Positions 1 through 6,804 of a stretch of DNA of 13,603 bases are shown one piece after another. How positions within the stretch are numbered: the stretch's first letter is position 1; each line of letters opens with the position of its first letter. Below the pieces are notes generated by a model. That model worked only from the letters and a program-made list of their open reading frames with translations. It had not been told where the DNA came from and searched no databases. This stretch comes from CAZTVF01 sp964616985 (lineage in GTDB: Bacteria > Planctomycetota > Phycisphaerae > SM23-33). The stretch spans positions 1 to 13,603 of the forward strand of contig CAZTVF010000130.1 in NCBI GenBank assembly GCA_964616985.1, given 5' to 3'. The position numbers and the translations under genes are program-made.

Positions 1-44
1 GCACGATGTATTGGCAGGTAAACCCGTGCACGATGTATTGGCAG
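1..44. repeat. End of a 27-bp tandem repeat (cut by window edge)
   Basis: The 17-mer GCACGATGTATTGGCAG occurs at 1-17 and again, identical, at 28-44. This gives a 27-bp period with a 10-bp intervening piece at 18-27. Only one full period and the start of the next are visible because the window begins inside the array. The total copy number and the function cannot be judged from here. Confidence 0.6.
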
Positions 45-290
45 TTGTCAAGTAGCTGGTAGCCAGTGAAGATGCGTTGCGACAAATAGGGTTTCTCCGC
101 GTCTCATCCGCCCAGGCCTGCGGTTTCGCTTACGCTCGCCTTTCAGCAAAACGCCGCCGGACAGTTGTCTCCCTCTTTCTAGCTTGGTCTGTGTGCGGGG
201 GCAACCTTCGCCCCCCGAGCTTCTCCATACGCCTCGTCCTCTGGACAACTGCCTTCCCCCGGTGTCCAATCTTGCCCACAGGAGAAACTC
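45..290. other. Non-coding leader upstream of the GH28-like gene
   Basis: No convincing coding region is seen here. A possible hairpin has stem GGGGGC at 197-202 paired with GCCCCC at 210-215 and a 7-nt loop. An 8-bp inverted pair, CAGTTGTC at 162-169 and GACAACTG at 244-251, could enclose it; CAGTTGTC also occurs at 42-49. No promoter hexamers stand out. The last bases carry the AGGAGA ribosome binding site (280-285) for the gene starting at 291. Confidence 0.35.
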
Positions 291-1721
291 ATGACGCATG
301 CGATCATCTATTCCGCGCCGGCGGCGGAGACGCCGTCGCCGGATTACACGATGGAGGTCGATGGCCGGCCTGTCTTCGTCTACGCCGCGCGCGTGCGGGC
401 GGAGATTCTGCAGAAGCCAGGCCTGTGGTCGCATGTCACCGATCCGCCCGGCGAGCGGGCGTCCTTCGCCATCTTCGACGCCACGGGGCCCGTGGACGTC
501 GTGGTCCGCCCGGCGAGGCCCTTTGCCGCGGCGGAGGTGCTGCCAGCGCGGGCGGGCATCGCGGCGACGGTGGCGGGCGGATGCGTCCGCCTGCGGATGG
601 ATCGGCCGCAGATGCTGACGATCGTGCTGGACGGCAGCGACATGCAGCCGCTCCACATCTTCGCCGCCGCGCCGCCGGCAGACCTGCCCGATCCCACCGA
701 CCCCAGCGTCATCTACTTCGGCCCCGGCATGCACGAGATCACCACGCTGGAACTCCGCAGCGGGCAGACGCTGTTCATCGACGCCGGCGCGGTGGTCAAG
801 GCGACCGTCGCCCCCGGCGAGACGGGCGTGTATAGCGACAAGTGGCAGGTGACGTTCTTCCAAGGCGCGGTGGTGAATGTGAAGGATTCCCACGGCGTCC
901 GCATCTGCGGGCGGGGCATCCTCGACGCCAGTCTCATCCCGCACCCCGGGCGGAACATGATCTGCCTCGACAACGCCAGCGACGTCCGCATCGAAGGCGT
1001 CACCCTCCGCGACGCCGCCAACTGGAATTTCGTCATGCGCCGCTCGCACGACCTGCTCGTGAAGGACATCCGCATCATCAGCGGCCGGCTCAACAGCGAC
1101 GGCATCAACAGCGTCAGTTCGCAGCGAGTCGCCATCCGCGGCTGCTTCGTGCGGAACCACGACGACAGCATGGCCGTGAAGACGACGGTCGTCGGCGTGC
1201 CCGCCGAGGACATCGCGGTGGACGGCTGCACGATCTGGAACGACTGGGGCTACGCCCTGGGCCCGACGTACGAGACGCGGGCGGAGATCCGGCGGGTGTC
1301 CTACCGGCGGTGCGACATTCTGTTCGCGCGGCACTGGTGCCTGGGCGTTCACCTGTCCGACAGCGCCACGGTGAGCGACATCACGTTCGCCGACATTCAC
1401 ATCGACAACCTCCTGCGGCCGCCCACGCCCGGCACGGCCTACGCGGCGCTGGCCGGTGAACCGAAGCTGCTGCACATGGCCATCGTGCAGGACTGCTGGG
1501 GCAACGACGGCAAGGCCGGGCTGATCCGCGACGTGACGGTTGACGGCGTGGTGGTGCATGGCGAGCGCATGCCGATATCCGACATGTACGGCTTCGACGC
1601 CGACCATGACATCCGTGGCGTGACCTTTCGCAACATCCGCCTGGGCGGCAAGGCGGTCACCGATGCCGCGGGCCTGGGTCTGCAGAAGAATGAGCATGTG
1701 AAGGACGTGCGGGTGGAGTAG
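291..1721 (+). CDS. GH28-like right-handed beta-helix protein (polygalacturonase-related)
   Basis: The 476-residue product resembles glycoside hydrolase family 28, whose members hydrolyse galacturonan or related acidic polysaccharides. Residues 1-150 form a beta-rich N-terminal domain. Residues 150-470 show the repetitive short strands of a parallel beta-helix. The acidic active-site motifs are recognisable: NSD at 268-270 and DD at 291-292 in NHDDSMAVK. The GHG motif of classical polygalacturonases is absent; that region reads WNDWGYALGPTYETR (about 316-330), which as I recall is typical of a divergent bacterial GH28-like subfamily. The exact substrate is therefore unknown. No signal peptide is visible, so a cytoplasmic role on imported oligosaccharides is possible. 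The start is supported by AGGAGA five bases upstream of the ATG. The gene appears monocistronic and is followed by structured DNA and repeat copy A. Confidence 0.8.
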   Translation: MTHAIIYSAPAAETPSPDYTMEVDGRPVFVYAARVRAEILQKPGLWSHVTDPPGERASFAIFDATGPVDVVVRPARPFAAAEVLPARAGIAATVAGGCVRLRMDRPQMLTIVLDGSDMQPLHIFAAAPPADLPDPTDPSVIYFGPGMHEITTLELRSGQTLFIDAGAVVKATVAPGETGVYSDKWQVTFFQGAVVNVKDSHGVRICGRGILDASLIPHPGRNMICLDNASDVRIEGVTLRDAANWNFVMRRSHDLLVKDIRIISGRLNSDGINSVSSQRVAIRGCFVRNHDDSMAVKTTVVGVPAEDIAVDGCTIWNDWGYALGPTYETRAEIRRVSYRRCDILFARHWCLGVHLSDSATVSDITFADIHIDNLLRPPTPGTAYAALAGEPKLLHMAIVQDCWGNDGKAGLIRDVTVDGVVVHGERMPISDMYGFDADHDIRGVTFRNIRLGGKAVTDAAGLGLQKNEHVKDVRVE

Positions 1722-1734
1722 GGCTTGGCCGGTG

Positions 1735-1795
1735 GCGGCCTTCCTGCCTCCGCAGGCAGGCCCAGGCCGCTGCCCTCACGGCGTGAGAAGGCCGC
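1735..1795 (+). terminator. Branched stem-loop structure after the GH28-like gene
   Basis: GCGGCCTT (1735-1742) can pair with AAGGCCGC (1788-1795). This encloses two hairpins that abut the outer stem: CCTGCCT/AGGCAGG (1743-1749 with 1754-1760, 4-nt loop) and CTCAC/GTGAG (1775-1779 with 1783-1787, 3-nt loop). An alternative pairs 1735-1741 with AGGCCGC at 1764-1770. It begins 13 bases after the stop codon. No T-tract follows, so it may be a transcript 3' end stabiliser rather than a classical terminator. Confidence 0.4.
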
Positions 1796-1834
1796 TCGCC
1801 AGCGATTGAGGTCAGGCAGAGCACTAGTAGTTCA

Positions 1835-1962
1835 TCACAACCGAACATGTGAGTGCGGCTGGCGGCTTGCCGTTCGGCGCTGTCAGATCTGGGTGAGGCT
1901 GGGGCTTCTACAGCGCTCAACGGCAAGCCGCGGCAGAGCCTTACTCTCAGATTCAATCGTGA
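1835..1962 (+). repeat. Dispersed quasi-palindromic element, copy A
   Basis: This is one of three related copies in the window. The left core at 1863-1883 is inverted at 1910-1930 with two mismatches, around a 26-bp spacer (1884-1909). The outer left arm is type 2 (TCACAACCGAACATGTGAG), and the outer right arm is type 1 (reverse complement begins TCACGATTGAATCTGAGAG). Beyond the arms, CTAGTAG (1824-1830) and CTACTAG (1967-1973) extend the palindrome. The element lies between the GH28-like gene and the deacylase gene, both on the plus strand. It could be a MITE-like or REP-like unit; no transposase is nearby. Confidence 0.85.
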
Positions 1963-1969
1963 AGGGCTA

Positions 1970-1983
1970 CTAGAATGTTCTGG
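1970..1983 (+). promoter_or_regulatory. Conserved CTAGAAT flank, possible -10 region
   Basis: CTAGAATGTTCTGG lies 8 bases past the end of repeat copy A. A very similar string lies 10 bases past copy C (8840-8855). TAGAAT (1971-1976) could serve as a -10 element, placing a transcript start about 20-25 bases before the deacylase start codon. No good -35 hexamer is seen at the usual spacing, so the promoter reading is weak. The conservation between the two sites is the firmer observation. Confidence 0.3.
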
Positions 1984-2008
1984 ACCCATTGCGATGAAAG
2001 GGAACGAT

Positions 2009-2467
2009 ATGAACACCGAGACGTTCCTGAAAGAACGGGGCGTGGCATTCACGGTTCACGAGCATATCCCGGCCTATACAGCCCAGGAGGTGGCGGCGGA
2101 AGAGCACGTGAGCGGCAACATGCTGGCCAAGGCCGTGGTCATCAACGCCGACGGCAAGTTCGTGCTCTGCGTGCTGCCGGCCAGCTTCAAGCTCGACATG
2201 GACAAGGTCGCCCGGGCGCTGAAGGCCAAACGCATTCGTCTGGCCGACGAGCAGGAAATGGCCAAGCTGTTCCCAGACTGCGAGGTCGGGGCCGAGGCGC
2301 CGTTCGGCAACCTCTACAACATGCCGACCCTGGTCGACGAGCACCTGTCGAAGGATCAGGAGATCGTGTTCCAAGCCGACTCGCATCGACAGGCCATCCG
2401 CATGAGATACGCCGACTACGCCGCCATCGCACATCCGGAACTGGCGGACGTGGCGATGCACCTGTAG
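2009..2467 (+). CDS. YbaK/ProX-type aminoacyl-tRNA deacylase
   Basis: The 152-residue protein matches the YbaK/prolyl-tRNA editing fold in size and pattern. Family members hydrolyse mischarged aminoacyl-tRNAs in trans in the cytosol. Visible signatures are the N-terminal helix with VHEHIPAYTAQE (16-27), the segment GNMLAKAVVI (36-45) with the conserved lysine (K41) of the family, the strands FVLCVLPA, and the glycine-rich loop GAEAPFGNLY (94-103). The specific tRNA substrate cannot be inferred. The start at 2009 is chosen because AAAGGGA ends five bases upstream and the protein begins where the family does. An in-frame ATG at 1994 is possible. The longer frame from 1853 starts inside repeat copy A and is unlikely to be real. 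The gene is probably transcribed alone. Confidence 0.85.
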   Translation: MNTETFLKERGVAFTVHEHIPAYTAQEVAAEEHVSGNMLAKAVVINADGKFVLCVLPASFKLDMDKVARALKAKRIRLADEQEMAKLFPDCEVGAEAPFGNLYNMPTLVDEHLSKDQEIVFQADSHRQAIRMRYADYAAIAHPELADVAMHL

Positions 2468-2493
2468 GCACATCGAGTTCTGTCATCCGTGAT

Positions 2494-2541
2494 ATGGCGG
2501 ATGCACCGTTCGTGTTAGCGGCGGACGGCCACGTCCGCCAT
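2494..2541. other. Intergenic inverted repeat after the deacylase gene
   Basis: ATGGCGGA (2494-2501) pairs with TCCGCCAT (2534-2541). A smaller competing hairpin is GGACG/CGTCC (2523-2527 with 2532-2536, loop GCCA). It starts 27 bases after the deacylase stop codon, in a convergent intergenic region. A transcription-end role is plausible, but no T-tract follows. Confidence 0.35.
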
Positions 2542-2558
2542 ACCCACGCGCGGACGAC

Positions 2559-2633
2559 ATTCCCCGCCCTGCCGTATTCCCGCCCCGGTCGGTGAACGGG
2601 AGCGCCCGAGGTTCACCTTCCGAGGCGGGGAAT
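2559..2633. terminator. Nested stem-loop between convergent genes, likely bidirectional terminator
   Basis: A perfect 10-bp outer stem, ATTCCCCGCC (2559-2568) with GGCGGGGAAT (2624-2633), encloses an inner hairpin of GGTGAAC (2591-2597) with GTTCACC (2611-2617) and a GGG/CCC extension inside it. It lies between the 3' ends of the deacylase gene (+) and the PEP-CTERM gene (-). It is therefore placed to end or protect both transcripts. There is no long T-run on either side. Confidence 0.45.
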
Positions 2634-2653
2634 ATCGGCAGCACATTGGCAGT

Positions 2654-3208
2654 TCAGACGCTGCGGGCGCGGCGGCGCCGGGCCAGCAATCCAAGGGCGC
2701 CCAGGGCCAGCAGACCCATCGTGGCCGGTTCGGGAACCGTCGGGCTAGGGCCGGTCGTCGTGGGCTCTTCCCAGGTGACGAGCCCGCCAATCGCCTGGAT
2801 GATTTCCAGTTCGCTGGGCGGGACATCGCGGCCGGACATCTTCTGGGACGCCGCCGCAATGTTTTCCGGGGAGAAGGCCAGGACTGTGCCCGCCTCATCC
2901 TTGAAGGACCCCATCATGCCGTCGTCACCCATGGCGATTTCAATCGTGTAGAGCTTTGCATGGGTGTCCGAGAACAACGTGAACAGCTTGTTGTCATCGG
3001 AGCAACCATCGACGGTGATGTGTTCCGAAATCCATTTCGGTTCATTACTGCAAACGCCGCCCGGCGTAGAGGTGGGCGGCGTGGGCGTTGGAACGGCCAG
3101 GTGGTCGTCGTCGCAGCCGGATGGGGTTTCGGTGGACATGATGTCCGCAAACGCAGCGGACGAAAACAGAAGAACCAGCACAACAGGAACAATTCGCCTC
3201 CAGATCAT
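2654..3208 (-). CDS. Small secreted PEP-CTERM sorting-domain protein
   Basis: The product has 184 residues. Residues 1-21 (MIWRRIVPVVLVLLFSSAAFA) are a signal peptide. The mature part has a Thr/Pro-rich linker (about 39-51), three cysteines (32, 53, 69) and an undefined acidic domain. The C-terminus is a textbook PEP-CTERM signal: VPEPAT (158-163), a hydrophobic stretch (164-176) and RRRR (177-180). Such proteins are exported, then processed by an exosortase at the membrane for delivery to the cell surface or extracellular matrix. Only the sorting role is inferred; the middle domain is not recognised. The start at 3208 is preferred over an upstream in-frame codon at 3268 because GAGGAG lies six bases before it and the signal peptide begins there. 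No exosortase gene is in the window. Confidence 0.85.
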   Translation of the reverse strand: MIWRRIVPVVLVLLFSSAAFADIMSTETPSGCDDDHLAVPTPTPPTSTPGGVCSNEPKWISEHITVDGCSDDNKLFTLFSDTHAKLYTIEIAMGDDGMMGSFKDEAGTVLAFSPENIAAASQKMSGRDVPPSELEIIQAIGGLVTWEEPTTTGPSPTVPEPATMGLLALGALGLLARRRRARSV

Positions 3209-3413
3209 TGCACACTCCTCGAACAGAGATGGACAGACGTGGGGGAGGTGGGTCCGGCGGAACTTCACCGGCCTCCCAGTTTGATGACATTAGCAAAACG
3301 CCCCCTTCGTCTCCTAATCAATCTGCAGGTCCGAGGGCACTTTTTCTGAAAATCGTTCGAGCCGGTGCTCTATCCACCCTTTGCAGCATGAGCGGCAACA
3401 CACCGGCAGCCCT
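3209..3413 (-). other. Upstream region of the PEP-CTERM gene
   Basis: The 205 bases between repeat copy B and the PEP-CTERM start carry its GAGGAG ribosome binding site (plus-strand 3215-3220). This is one of the more AT-rich patches of the window (about 3285-3365). I see no convincing promoter hexamers and no coding potential supported by a start site. Confidence 0.3.
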
Positions 3414-3546
3414 TCACAACCGAATCTGGGAGTAAGGCTTTGGCGACGGCTTGCCGTTCGGCGCTGTCAGATGTGGGTGACGCCTTGGGCTTCTACAGCG
3501 CCGAACGGCAAGCCGCTGCCAGACGCAATCACACACTCGATTGTGA
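3414..3546 (-). repeat. Dispersed quasi-palindromic element, copy B (arms inverted)
   Basis: The core inverted repeat at 3447-3467 and 3495-3515 is 21 bp and perfect, around a 27-bp spacer (3468-3494). The left outer arm is type 1 and the right outer arm is type 2, the reverse of copies A and C on the plus strand. The spacer nevertheless reads in the same plus-strand direction as in A and C (CAGATGTGGGTGACG... ending GGGCTTCT). The type 2 arm contains its own small hairpin, ATCACA/TGTGAT. The element sits between two minus-strand genes, the PH-domain gene and the PEP-CTERM gene. Confidence 0.85.
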
Positions 3547-3597
3547 TGCCGACCCGGGCGTATTGGTTCCAGGCATCTGCATTGCGTCCGGCCGCGT

Positions 3598-4134
3598 CTA
3601 CCGCACGCGCGAGATGGCGTCCTGGACGGTCTGGAGGACCTGGCGAGGTTTGGAGATGTTGATCCAGCTGCCGCTGTAGGTCTTGTCCTCGCCGAAGGTG
3701 AAGTGCAGGCTGCCCAGGCCCGCCATGCGCTCGGGCGTGGTCAGGCTCAGGCGAAGATCGTGCACCTTGTGCAGCGGGCATTGCACAACGTTGAACGTGG
3801 AGATGCCATTCACCCACAGCACCCGCCGCGTCGTCAGCAGGTACAGCCGGCCCGCCCACTGAAAGCTCGCCAGCAGCAGCCTCAGCAGCACCGAGAACAC
3901 ACAAATCAGGGCGATGCCCTGGCTGGGTAGCGGGAAGCGGAAAAGCCCCTCGGTGATATAAACACCTATCCATATTAACGCACTGACCGCCACCACCGGC
4001 AGCGACACCAGCAGCACCGACAGCGGGTGGGGGCGGATCGCCAGGATCACCAGCTCGCCCTCCTCCAGCACGCGCGCGGGCAGCATCGCTTCGGTGGCCA
4101 GGGCCGGGGCAGTCGCCGAGGGGGCGGGGCTCAT
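3598..4134 (-). CDS. Membrane-anchored bacterial PH-domain (DUF304-like) protein
   Basis: The 178-residue protein has a short Ala/Pro N-terminus, two hydrophobic membrane segments (about 39-61 and 72-92) and a C-terminal beta-rich domain (about 94-175). The Y-LLTTRRVLWVNG pattern (98-110) is characteristic of bacterial PH domains of the bPH2/DUF304 type. The function of this family is poorly defined; a peripheral membrane or envelope role is usual. Its ATG overlaps the stop codon of the upstream phosphoribosyltransferase gene in ATGA (4134-4131), which indicates translational coupling and one operon. A small GC hairpin (4142-4146 with 4153-4157) lies just before the start, inside the upstream gene. 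After the stop, GACGCAAT/ATTGCGTC (3522-3529, 3581-3588) forms a loose inverted repeat overlapping repeat copy B. Confidence 0.75.
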   Translation of the reverse strand: MSPAPSATAPALATEAMLPARVLEEGELVILAIRPHPLSVLLVSLPVVAVSALIWIGVYITEGLFRFPLPSQGIALICVFSVLLRLLLASFQWAGRLYLLTTRRVLWVNGISTFNVVQCPLHKVHDLRLSLTTPERMAGLGSLHFTFGEDKTYSGSWINISKPRQVLQTVQDAISRVR

Positions 4135-4775
4135 ACGCTGGCCCTCCCGGGCGAGGGAAAGGTTGGGGGCCTCTTGTCGCCGACCCCGCGGGCCTCAGGG
4201 GCGGGCGAGAGGGTCTTGAGCACACACACGTCGGGGAGATTGCGGTAGCGCCCGTCGTAGTCCAGGCCGTAGCCGACGACGAAGCGGTGGGGCACGTCGA
4301 AGCCGATGAACTCCATCTCGGGCCGCGGGCGGGGGGAGGGCAGGTCCTTCCGCAGCAGCACGCAGGCCGCCACGCTGGCCGGCTCGTGCGAGCGAACCAT
4401 CGTACGCAGCGCCTCCAGGGTCGCCCCGGTGTCCAGGATGTCGTCGACGATCAGCACGTGCCGGCCTCGCAGCGACGCGTCCAGCGGCATCGAGATTTCC
4501 AGGCTGCCGGCCTCGCAGCAGGCGCCGCGGTAAGAGCTCATCCCGACAGCCTCGACCCGCAGCGGCATCTGCAGGCCGCGGACGAGGTCGGCCATGAACA
4601 CCACGGACCCCATCAGCACGCCCAGCACGGTCAGTTCCTGCCGTCCGTAGCGGCGGTTGATTTCGTCGGCCAGCGTGCGGACGCGCCGCGCGATCTGCCT
4701 GCGCGAGATGAGCACTTCGGCTACGTCGACAATCGGGGCTCCGGCGATGGATTTGGGTGAGGTCACCATGACCAT
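4131..4775 (-). CDS. hpt: Hypoxanthine(-guanine) phosphoribosyltransferase
   Basis: The 214-residue enzyme should transfer phosphoribose from PRPP to hypoxanthine or guanine in purine salvage, in the cytosol. Diagnostic segments are VLMGSVVFMADL (53-64), SSYRG (80-84, flexible loop), the PRPP-binding motif VLIVDDILDTGAT (107-119, acidic pair D111-D112) and GYGLDYDGRYRNLPDVCVL (168-186). The last 28 residues form a Pro/Gly-rich tail beyond the usual family end. The start is uncertain: ATG at 4775 is chosen, ATG at 4769 is possible, and TTG at 4802 would add nine residues. None has a strong Shine-Dalgarno sequence. It is the first gene of a two-gene operon with the PH-domain protein and is divergent from the secreted paralogue at 4930. 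Confidence 0.88.
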   Translation of the reverse strand: MVMVTSPKSIAGAPIVDVAEVLISRRQIARRVRTLADEINRRYGRQELTVLGVLMGSVVFMADLVRGLQMPLRVEAVGMSSYRGACCEAGSLEISMPLDASLRGRHVLIVDDILDTGATLEALRTMVRSHEPASVAACVLLRKDLPSPRPRPEMEFIGFDVPHRFVVGYGLDYDGRYRNLPDVCVLKTLSPAPEARGVGDKRPPTFPSPGRASV

Positions 4776-4860
4776 GCTACCGGAGGGCGGGGGGGATTTC
4801 AATTCGGGGTTTTCTCTTCCCCCCCGTGCGGAAATCGTGTAATTTTCCTGATTCGCGGGG

Positions 4861-4866
4861 CATAAT
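4861..4866 (+). promoter_or_regulatory. Possible -10 element upstream of the first secreted paralogue
   Basis: CATAAT lies in the only AT-rich patch (about 4835-4870) of the divergent intergenic region 4776-4929. No good -35 hexamer sits at 16-18 bases. The same AT-rich patch probably also serves the divergent hpt operon. This is a weak call based on one hexamer and its context. Confidence 0.3.
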
Positions 4867-4896
4867 TAAGGAACCGGTCGATTTCGGCGCCCAAGG

Positions 4897-4912
4897 GGCC
4901 GCCGCAGCGGCC
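4897..4912 (+). other. Leader hairpin just upstream of a ribosome binding site
   Basis: GGCCGC (4897-4902) pairs with GCGGCC (4907-4912) around a CGCA loop. The stem ends five bases before the AGGAGA ribosome binding site (4918-4923) of the gene starting at 4930. It could influence translation or mRNA stability of this presumably abundant secreted protein. No riboswitch class is recognised. Confidence 0.35.
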
Positions 4913-4929
4913 TTCACAGGAGATCAACT

Positions 4930-6774
4930 ATGTTCGCTCGCAGGCTTGCAGTGGTGATGTGCATCGTGGCGTTGGCCCAGGTTGCCTTGGCGCAGGATAC
5001 CAAGCCGGCCGCCTCCCCGGCCGCCCCGATCGTCAAGGCCCAGCCGATCCTCGAGGCCATTCCGGCGGGGTCGATGGGCTACGTCGTCGTGCCGTCGGTC
5101 AAGGGAACGTTCGCCAGCGTCAACAAGATGCTGCAGGAGATCGGCGTGGCCGACATGCTGGCGGCCATGGGCGTGGGCGACTTGCTGGACACGATGAAGA
5201 GTGAGTCCAAGCTTGGCGCGGGCTTCAATGCCGAAGGCGGTTTCGCGGCCGTGATGCTCGACCCGCAGGCGTTCGGCATCGACCTGGTCAAGGCGATGGA
5301 CAACAAGGACGGCAACGCCCCCGAGCTACCGTTTGTGCTGTTCGTTCCCGGCAGCAGCGTCAAGGACGTTTTCAGCGAGTACGAGATGGCCGCCGAGGGC
5401 GCATACACGAAGGTGCAGCTGCGGATGGGCCCGATGCTGGCCGGCCAGCTGGGCGGCTACGTGATCCTCAGCCCGATGGCCAAGGCCCTGGACGCGGTGG
5501 TCAAAGCCGAGAAGAAGGCCGCGGCGGAGGTCTCGAAAGATCGCGCCGACGTGCTGGCCAAGACCGACGTGGGCATGCAGATCAACATGAAGGTCGCCGG
5601 CCCGCTGTACCTGGCCGTCATGAACAAGGCCGTGGCCATGCAGCAGCCGGACATGCCCAAGGAAATGTCCACGCTGATGACCTCGATCCTGCCGATGTAC
5701 GGCCGGATCATCACGCAGATCGACTCGCTGACGATCACGCTGAACTTCGCGCGGTCGGGCGGCATCGTGTTTGACGAGTACGTGACCGTGGTGCCCGACA
5801 GCCCGCTGGGCAAGGTGATGGCGAGCTTCAAGTCGAGCGGCCAAGGCCTTGTGGACCGCCTGCCGAACCTGCCGTACGTGCTGGCGCTGGGCAGCGAGGG
5901 CACGGCCAAGGACCCCAACGGCGTGCAGATGGAGATGCTGGACGCCCTGGTCAAGGCCCTGCCGAACCTCTCCGACGCCTCCCGCGCGAACATCAAGAAG
6001 ATCTGTGCCGGTTTCGACGACCAGGTGACGGGCGGGCAGCTTGTCATCGGCGGCGCCCCCGAGGGCAGCGGCGTGATGGGCCTGGCCTGGGTCATCGCCT
6101 GCAAGGACTCCGACGCGGTGAAGCAGCTGCTGAGCGATTCGTCCGAGACGATCCTGGCCGTGATCAAGGAAGTTGCCAAGGACAACAAGGCGGACGTGAC
6201 GATCGCCTACAAGAAGGATGCCGACAAGCTCGAGGCCATGTCCGTCGACACCATCACGCTGGGCTCGGCCAAGATGGAAAAGATGGAAGCCGACGACAAG
6301 GCCGAGATGAAGGCCCTGCTCGGCCAGGACTCGCTGGTCTTCTACGTGACCGCCCCGGACAAGAACACGGTAGTGGTGACCTTCGGCGGCGATAAGAAGA
6401 TGCTGCAGGAAGCGGTCAAGACCGCCAAGACCGGCGGCACGATCGCCAAGGACGCGCAGGTGGCCGAGGTCCTCAAGGCCCTGCCCAAGCCGCTGCACGG
6501 CATGGCCCTGCTGAATGTGGGCAACCTGTGGCAGTTGATTGGCAAGGGTGCGGCCGCCGTGAACAAGGCCGACCAGGTCCCGCCGATCAGCCTGGAGGCC
6601 AAGACCCCGCTGGCCATGGGCGTGGGCTTCTCCGGCAGCACCGCCCAGATCACCTTCTTCCTTCCCAACAGCCTGTTGAAGGAAGGCCTGGAGATCTTCA
6701 AGCAGTTCATGATGATGGGCGGCGCCGGCCCCCGTGGCGGCAACGCTCCGCCCGCGGGTGGCGGGGACTTCTAA
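4930..6774 (+). CDS. Secreted protein of unknown function, tandem paralogue 1
   Basis: The 614-residue product has a signal peptide (1-21, ending ALA) followed by an Ala/Pro linker. The mature region opens with ILEAIPAGSMGYVVV (40-54), then shows alternating beta strands and helices, including GGYVILSPMAKALDAV (about 175-190). It ends with PLAMGVGFSGSTAQITFFLPNSLL (about 560-583) and a Gly/Pro-rich tail GGAGPRGGNAPPAGGGDF. Lysine, alanine and methionine are frequent. I do not recognise a domain with a known activity. It is similar over its whole length to the next gene, so the two arose by tandem duplication. Location is likely the periplasm or outer surface; no membrane anchor follows the signal peptide. 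AGGAGA six bases before the ATG supports the start. A strong terminator follows. Confidence 0.85.
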   Translation: MFARRLAVVMCIVALAQVALAQDTKPAASPAAPIVKAQPILEAIPAGSMGYVVVPSVKGTFASVNKMLQEIGVADMLAAMGVGDLLDTMKSESKLGAGFNAEGGFAAVMLDPQAFGIDLVKAMDNKDGNAPELPFVLFVPGSSVKDVFSEYEMAAEGAYTKVQLRMGPMLAGQLGGYVILSPMAKALDAVVKAEKKAAAEVSKDRADVLAKTDVGMQINMKVAGPLYLAVMNKAVAMQQPDMPKEMSTLMTSILPMYGRIITQIDSLTITLNFARSGGIVFDEYVTVVPDSPLGKVMASFKSSGQGLVDRLPNLPYVLALGSEGTAKDPNGVQMEMLDALVKALPNLSDASRANIKKICAGFDDQVTGGQLVIGGAPEGSGVMGLAWVIACKDSDAVKQLLSDSSETILAVIKEVAKDNKADVTIAYKKDADKLEAMSVDTITLGSAKMEKMEADDKAEMKALLGQDSLVFYVTAPDKNTVVVTFGGDKKMLQEAVKTAKTGGTIAKDAQVAEVLKALPKPLHGMALLNVGNLWQLIGKGAAAVNKADQVPPISLEAKTPLAMGVGFSGSTAQITFFLPNSLLKEGLEIFKQFMMMGGAGPRGGNAPPAGGGDF

Positions 6775-6804
6775 TCGTCCTTCTTCTCATACGAAGTGAT
6801 TCAC

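Noticed and set aside
48..1697. 549-codon minus-strand open frame across the GH28-like gene
   Set aside because: It is rich in His, Arg, Asp and Val with no domain pattern, as expected from the antisense of a GC-rich gene. The plus-strand frame has GH28 motifs and a ribosome binding site.
1835..1962. TCACA-N8-TGTGA in the type 2 arm as a CRP-like operator
   Set aside because: The half-site order is the opposite of the CRP consensus (TGTGA-N6-TCACA). The match degrades to 4 bp in copy C, so it is better explained as a small hairpin.
4776..4802. TTG start at 4802 for hpt
   Set aside because: It adds nine residues (MKSPPPSGS) not expected in the family, and the purine-rich stretch upstream is too far away. 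It is kept only as an alternative.
5326..6498. Long minus-strand open frame inside the first secreted paralogue
   Set aside because: The composition (His, Leu, Gly, Arg, Val) is typical of a shadow frame. The plus-strand frame has a signal peptide and a paralogue next door.
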